Source: Myoxocephalus aenaeus
Taxonomy: Eukaryota; Chordata; Actinopteri; Perciformes; Cottidae
Assembly (NCBI GenBank): GCA_038501785.1
Contig: JBAMJR010000053.1
Coordinates: 1,627,001-1,691,000, forward strand
DNA: 64,000 bases
Reading direction: 5' to 3'
Shown piece after piece: positions 62,001-64,000 of this stretch. The stretch's first letter is position 1. Each line of letters opens with the position of its first letter. Position numbers and translations under genes: made by a program. Below the pieces are notes generated by a model. That model was not told the DNA's origin. It worked only from the letters and a program-made list of their open reading frames with translations, and did no database searches.

Positions 62001-63309
62001 CCGCGTGCGACACAGAGCAGAGCAGAGTTGTATAGACGCGACCCAGAAATGACATGCTGTGTAGATAAGATCAATAACATACGGCCATTTAGTTTGTTTA
62101 ATAGCAGAACAAGGTGCAGACCTGTTCTATATTACTCTGCCAGCCACTATATTGCAGCTCAGACGCTCAACAATGGAAAATCATTTGCGGCAACTAAATA
62201 ATATTTTTTTGGACCAATTAAGTGAAATTGGACATTTTCCCACGGCACACCTGACGATCTCTCACGGCACACTGGTGTGCCGCGGCACAGTGGTTGACAA
62301 TCACTGCCCTAACACACTCATTCTGCAAAAATAATGTTTGTATTGGTGTTAACTTCTAGTTTAGCCTTATTCAGACCTGCCAACCTTGATATATAACCTA
62401 TATATTGATAAGTCATTAAATACTCGTCATGCATTATATTGCATTGCATATAATGTGTGCTGGTCAATTAGTCTAAAATTAATTTTAGACTCATTTTTAC
62501 CAGCGTACTTTGACGTCAAAATGCGTATCCGCTACGCAAATTGCGTACAGGTTGGCAGGTCTGCTTATTGATAGAACGGTGGACCACTTTACCTTCTGCC
62601 TTGTCAGTCCCCTCACCTCAAAATCGACCTCCTCAAAAACGGTAGCGTTATGCTTAAGCTAATAATTTCCCACCGGAGCTTTAGCTAGCTGGCTAACGTT
62701 GCGTTCTCTCCTGCTGTGTTCAATGTGTTCACTCGCGCTCCCTTCTGGCACGCGCACCTGTTCGCAGTTCACTGAATATCATTCATTTTGCCGTATCGCG
62801 CTCACCGTTCATTCATTTCAAACCGTAACGTTAGCCTAGCTTCCAAGCCCAAACGGCGTGCCTATTGTTTTGCTTCCGGTTGACCTACATCCGGCGTGGT
62901 GCTCGCGTAAAAAAAAATATTGAAAAATTAAAATGCGTTAACGGCGTTAATAAAATTGACGGCGTTAAAATTGGTTTGCGTTAACGCCGTTAATAACGCG
63001 CTAATATGACAGCACTAGTTTTTTTTAAAGTTATTTACCCTCAAGATATAACATGATGAACTAACTGCTCAACTTCTTATTCATTGTGTTTCAGCTGACC
63101 CAAACACAACCAAAACACAACCACCAAGCAGCACAGTAACAAGTACCGGTAAGTGTCAGCTCTAACACACAAAAACTCTTGAATACATGTGCACAGTAAC
63201 GTTTTAAAATGAGCCAGAGAGAAGTATTTGTTTCATGTGTATGATTAATAATGGTCTGATCTTGCAGAGGGTCACACTGATATTCCCCATGACTTTGCCA
63301 CCACAGTCA
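50788..63309 (+). CDS. il15ra: IL-15 receptor alpha / IL-2 receptor alpha-like sushi receptor, 5' part, five exons seen
   Basis: Cell-surface receptor chain that binds a gamma-chain cytokine of the IL-15/IL-2 type. Exons seen: 50788-50869, 56138-56341, 59750-59797, 63095-63148, 63268-63309, all joined in phase 1. Residues 1-26 form a hydrophobic signal peptide (MDLGSPFALLHVCAMLLCLL). The second exon is one complete sushi/CCP domain: Cys33, Cys60, Cys76 and Cys94 with Trp85, plus extra Cys31 and Cys49 and an N-glycosylation site NET at 53-55. RKAGTS followed by AWFPP is closer to the IL-15R alpha sushi than to IL-2R alpha. The next three exons encode a Thr/Pro/Ser-rich stalk. The membrane segment and tail must lie beyond the window. 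Position beside rbm17 fits both il15ra and il2ra, so the symbol is the likelier of two. The start is the only ATG giving both a signal peptide and the correct phase. Confidence 0.8.
51632..52390. mobile_element. Nested TIR element, CCCAGGTAGCC ends
   Basis: CCCAGGTAGCC at the left and GGCTACCTGGG at the right, with GC-rich GGCCCG/CGGCCG-rich subterminal DNA and an (ATT)n tract at about 51873-51925. Only CT matches on both flanks, so the target duplication and superfamily are uncertain. Confidence 0.65.
52579..52875. repeat. 37-bp minisatellite
   Basis: About eight copies of a unit starting AGTAGACTGGACTAAAGG and ending GAGTAGAGTC, with GGAG/GCAG variants and one shortened unit. Confidence 0.95.
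54098..55318 (-). mobile_element. Tc1/mariner element, about 1.22 kb
   Basis: Terminal inverted repeats CACTCACCTAAAGGATTATT (left) and the mirrored right end, flanked by TA. Full-length for the family and carrying one decayed transposase gene. Confidence 0.9.
54217..55168 (-). pseudogene. Tc1 transposase, frameshifted
   Basis: Reads MGKKGDLSNFERGMVVGARR at the start, then paired HTH/homeodomain-like DNA-binding segments and the first catalytic Asp (AWSDESRF). The frame breaks after VMVWGCFLGTL (near 54554). It resumes in another frame with the second Asp (QQDNAPCH) and shifts again near 54360 before the conserved NPIEHLWDV block, which is still legible out of frame. Several 1-nt indels make it non-functional. 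Confidence 0.9.
56557..57835 (+). mobile_element. CAGTGTTTTTCAACC hAT family, copy 2
   Basis: 1279 bp with exact 8-bp duplications GTCTATAC (56549-56556, 57836-57843). In the intron after the sushi exon. Same orientation and near-identical interior to the copies at 29756 and 61034. Confidence 0.93.
59001..59059. repeat. (TG)n microsatellite
   Basis: About 29 TG units in a receptor intron. Confidence 0.95.
59750..59797 (+). CDS. Receptor stalk exon, first copy
   Basis: 48-nt phase 1-1 exon encoding PDPNRTTPPPPSSTVT. Its upstream intron end (CTTATTCATTGTGTTTCAG) and downstream intron start (GTAAGTGTCAGCTCTA) are also found around the 63095-63148 exon, so the two are tandem duplicates. A partner downstream exon at 59899 keeps an acceptor but has no donor close by, so it looks dead in this unit. 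Confidence 0.75.
60290..63017 (+). mobile_element. hAT element TAGTGCTGTCA family, copy 2, interrupted
   Basis: Ends TAGTGCTGTCA and TGACAGCACTA, flanked by GTTTTTTT (60282-60289, 63018-63025). Total 2728 bp, including a nested hAT at 61034-62306. Shares both end regions with the element at 1177-2520; its middle (about 60520-61020) is not shared. Confidence 0.88.
61034..62306 (+). mobile_element. CAGTGTTTTTCAACC hAT family, copy 3, nested
   Basis: 1273 bp with exact 8-bp duplications CCCTAACA (61026-61033, 62307-62314), inserted inside the larger hAT element at 60290-63017. Confidence 0.93.
63095..63148 (+). CDS. Receptor stalk exon, second copy
   Basis: 54-nt phase 1-1 exon encoding TDPNTTKTQPPSSTVTST, the duplicate of the exon at 59750-59797. 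The unit carrying it is split upstream by the hAT element at 60290-63017. The following exon 63268-63309 (EGHTDIPHDFATTV) has intact acceptor and donor. Confidence 0.75.
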
Positions 63310-64000
63310 GTGAGTTCTGTATATGCATGAAAAAAGTGCAATAACACTAATATACTAATGATAAGTAGGCTACTAATGATGAAACTAAGCAGACAATATA
63401 CTGTTGCTGTCTAAATGATTCATGTTGGTCGCTGTTGTTGTGGCCGTGTTAGTAGTAATGATTACAAGCAGCAGCCTTACTGGTTATCGCACCACTCCCA
63501 GTAGGAGTAATGTTGTATTCATGTGACCGCACGGGGAAAACTAACAACCAGTCTGAGAAATGGAAGGATGGTATGTTGCTCTAGAGGCGAAGCACCTCCC
63601 TTCCTGGTGAACCCCATGGGACCTTATTTCAGAAGGAAAAAACTATGGTAGTCACCATCGAGAGACACTTTTAAAACTGTTGTTTGAATTGTGGCATGAC
63701 TTCCACATATGTTTGTCAATTTACAAAGTCATTTTGCAAGTTAATAAAGTGGCAGTCTGTCATAACGTCATTTAGTTCTGTGTGAAAAAGCTCAATCGAC
63801 ATCTCTTGTCCACTAACATCATAGACCTGACTGGTTATTTGATTCTGACATCCTGAAAATGGTTTATTGTTACATACAGATTGATAGATAGTTACTTTAT
63901 TAATTCCACAAGGGGATTTTTTATTTTTTTGGCACTTTCTCTCCCAGTAGCAGCACAATAGGTGGAAGTAGTACTTATACCAACAGTAGCATTATAGTAG
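63310..64000. other. Receptor intron to window edge
   Basis: No further coding exon was recognised. A LINE 3'-tail-like stretch (TTACTTTATTAATTCCACAA) lies at about 63890-63920. Confidence 0.45.

Noticed and set aside
1..64000. CRISPR arrays, operons, bacterial promoters and tRNA or rRNA genes
   Set aside because: The window is vertebrate nuclear DNA; tandem repeats found are minisatellites without spacer structure, and no tRNA or rRNA sequence was recognised.

Overview
The window reads as nuclear DNA of a ray-finned fish (teleost). It has spliced vertebrate genes with GT-AG introns, many long (CA)n/(GT)n and (GA)n microsatellites, several fish-type hAT and Tc1 transposons and LINE 3' tails. 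About 16 kb (34.2-50.4 kb) plus the right edge holds a conserved vertebrate block. The rest is accessory, repeat-rich DNA. All homology statements are made from memory of the families; no database search was run.

Right half. pfkfb3 (minus strand, coding 34368-40101, 14 coding exons, 520 aa) and rbm17/SPF45 (minus strand, coding 44395-49838, 11 coding exons, 404 aa) lie head to tail. A short-sushi cytokine receptor alpha chain of the IL-15R alpha / IL-2R alpha type starts on the plus strand at 50788 and runs off the right edge (five exons seen). The order receptor - RBM17 - PFKFB3 is the one I recall from human chromosome 10p15. rbm17 and the receptor are divergent and share a gap of about 0.4 kb with two stacked palindromes. 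The three genes do not form one pathway: PFKFB3 sets fructose-2,6-bisphosphate and glycolytic flux, RBM17 is a spliceosomal factor, and the receptor presents IL-15 or IL-2-like cytokine.

Left half (1-34 kb). No long recognised gene is present. Two unrecognised small spliced genes on the minus strand can be assembled from matching splice sites and phases. One has a TATA-bearing leader exon and three coding exons (11302 to about 14220, 121 aa). The other is a weaker two-exon acidic ORF (4274-4513, 58 aa). The rest is mobile DNA and a tandem segmental duplication: 22021-27637 is repeated at 27638-31984, with about 3.3 kb lost from the second copy. That second copy later took two hAT insertions whose empty sites survive in the first copy.

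Mobile elements. Seven hAT-type elements have exact 8-bp target duplications, or a duplication consistent with 8 bp where the host is simple repeat. One 1.27-1.29 kb hAT family occurs three times in the same orientation, once nested inside another hAT. A decayed Tc1 copy sits inside a TIR element with a 3-bp duplication. The second unit of a duplicated stalk-exon block of the receptor gene is split by a nested pair of hAT elements.
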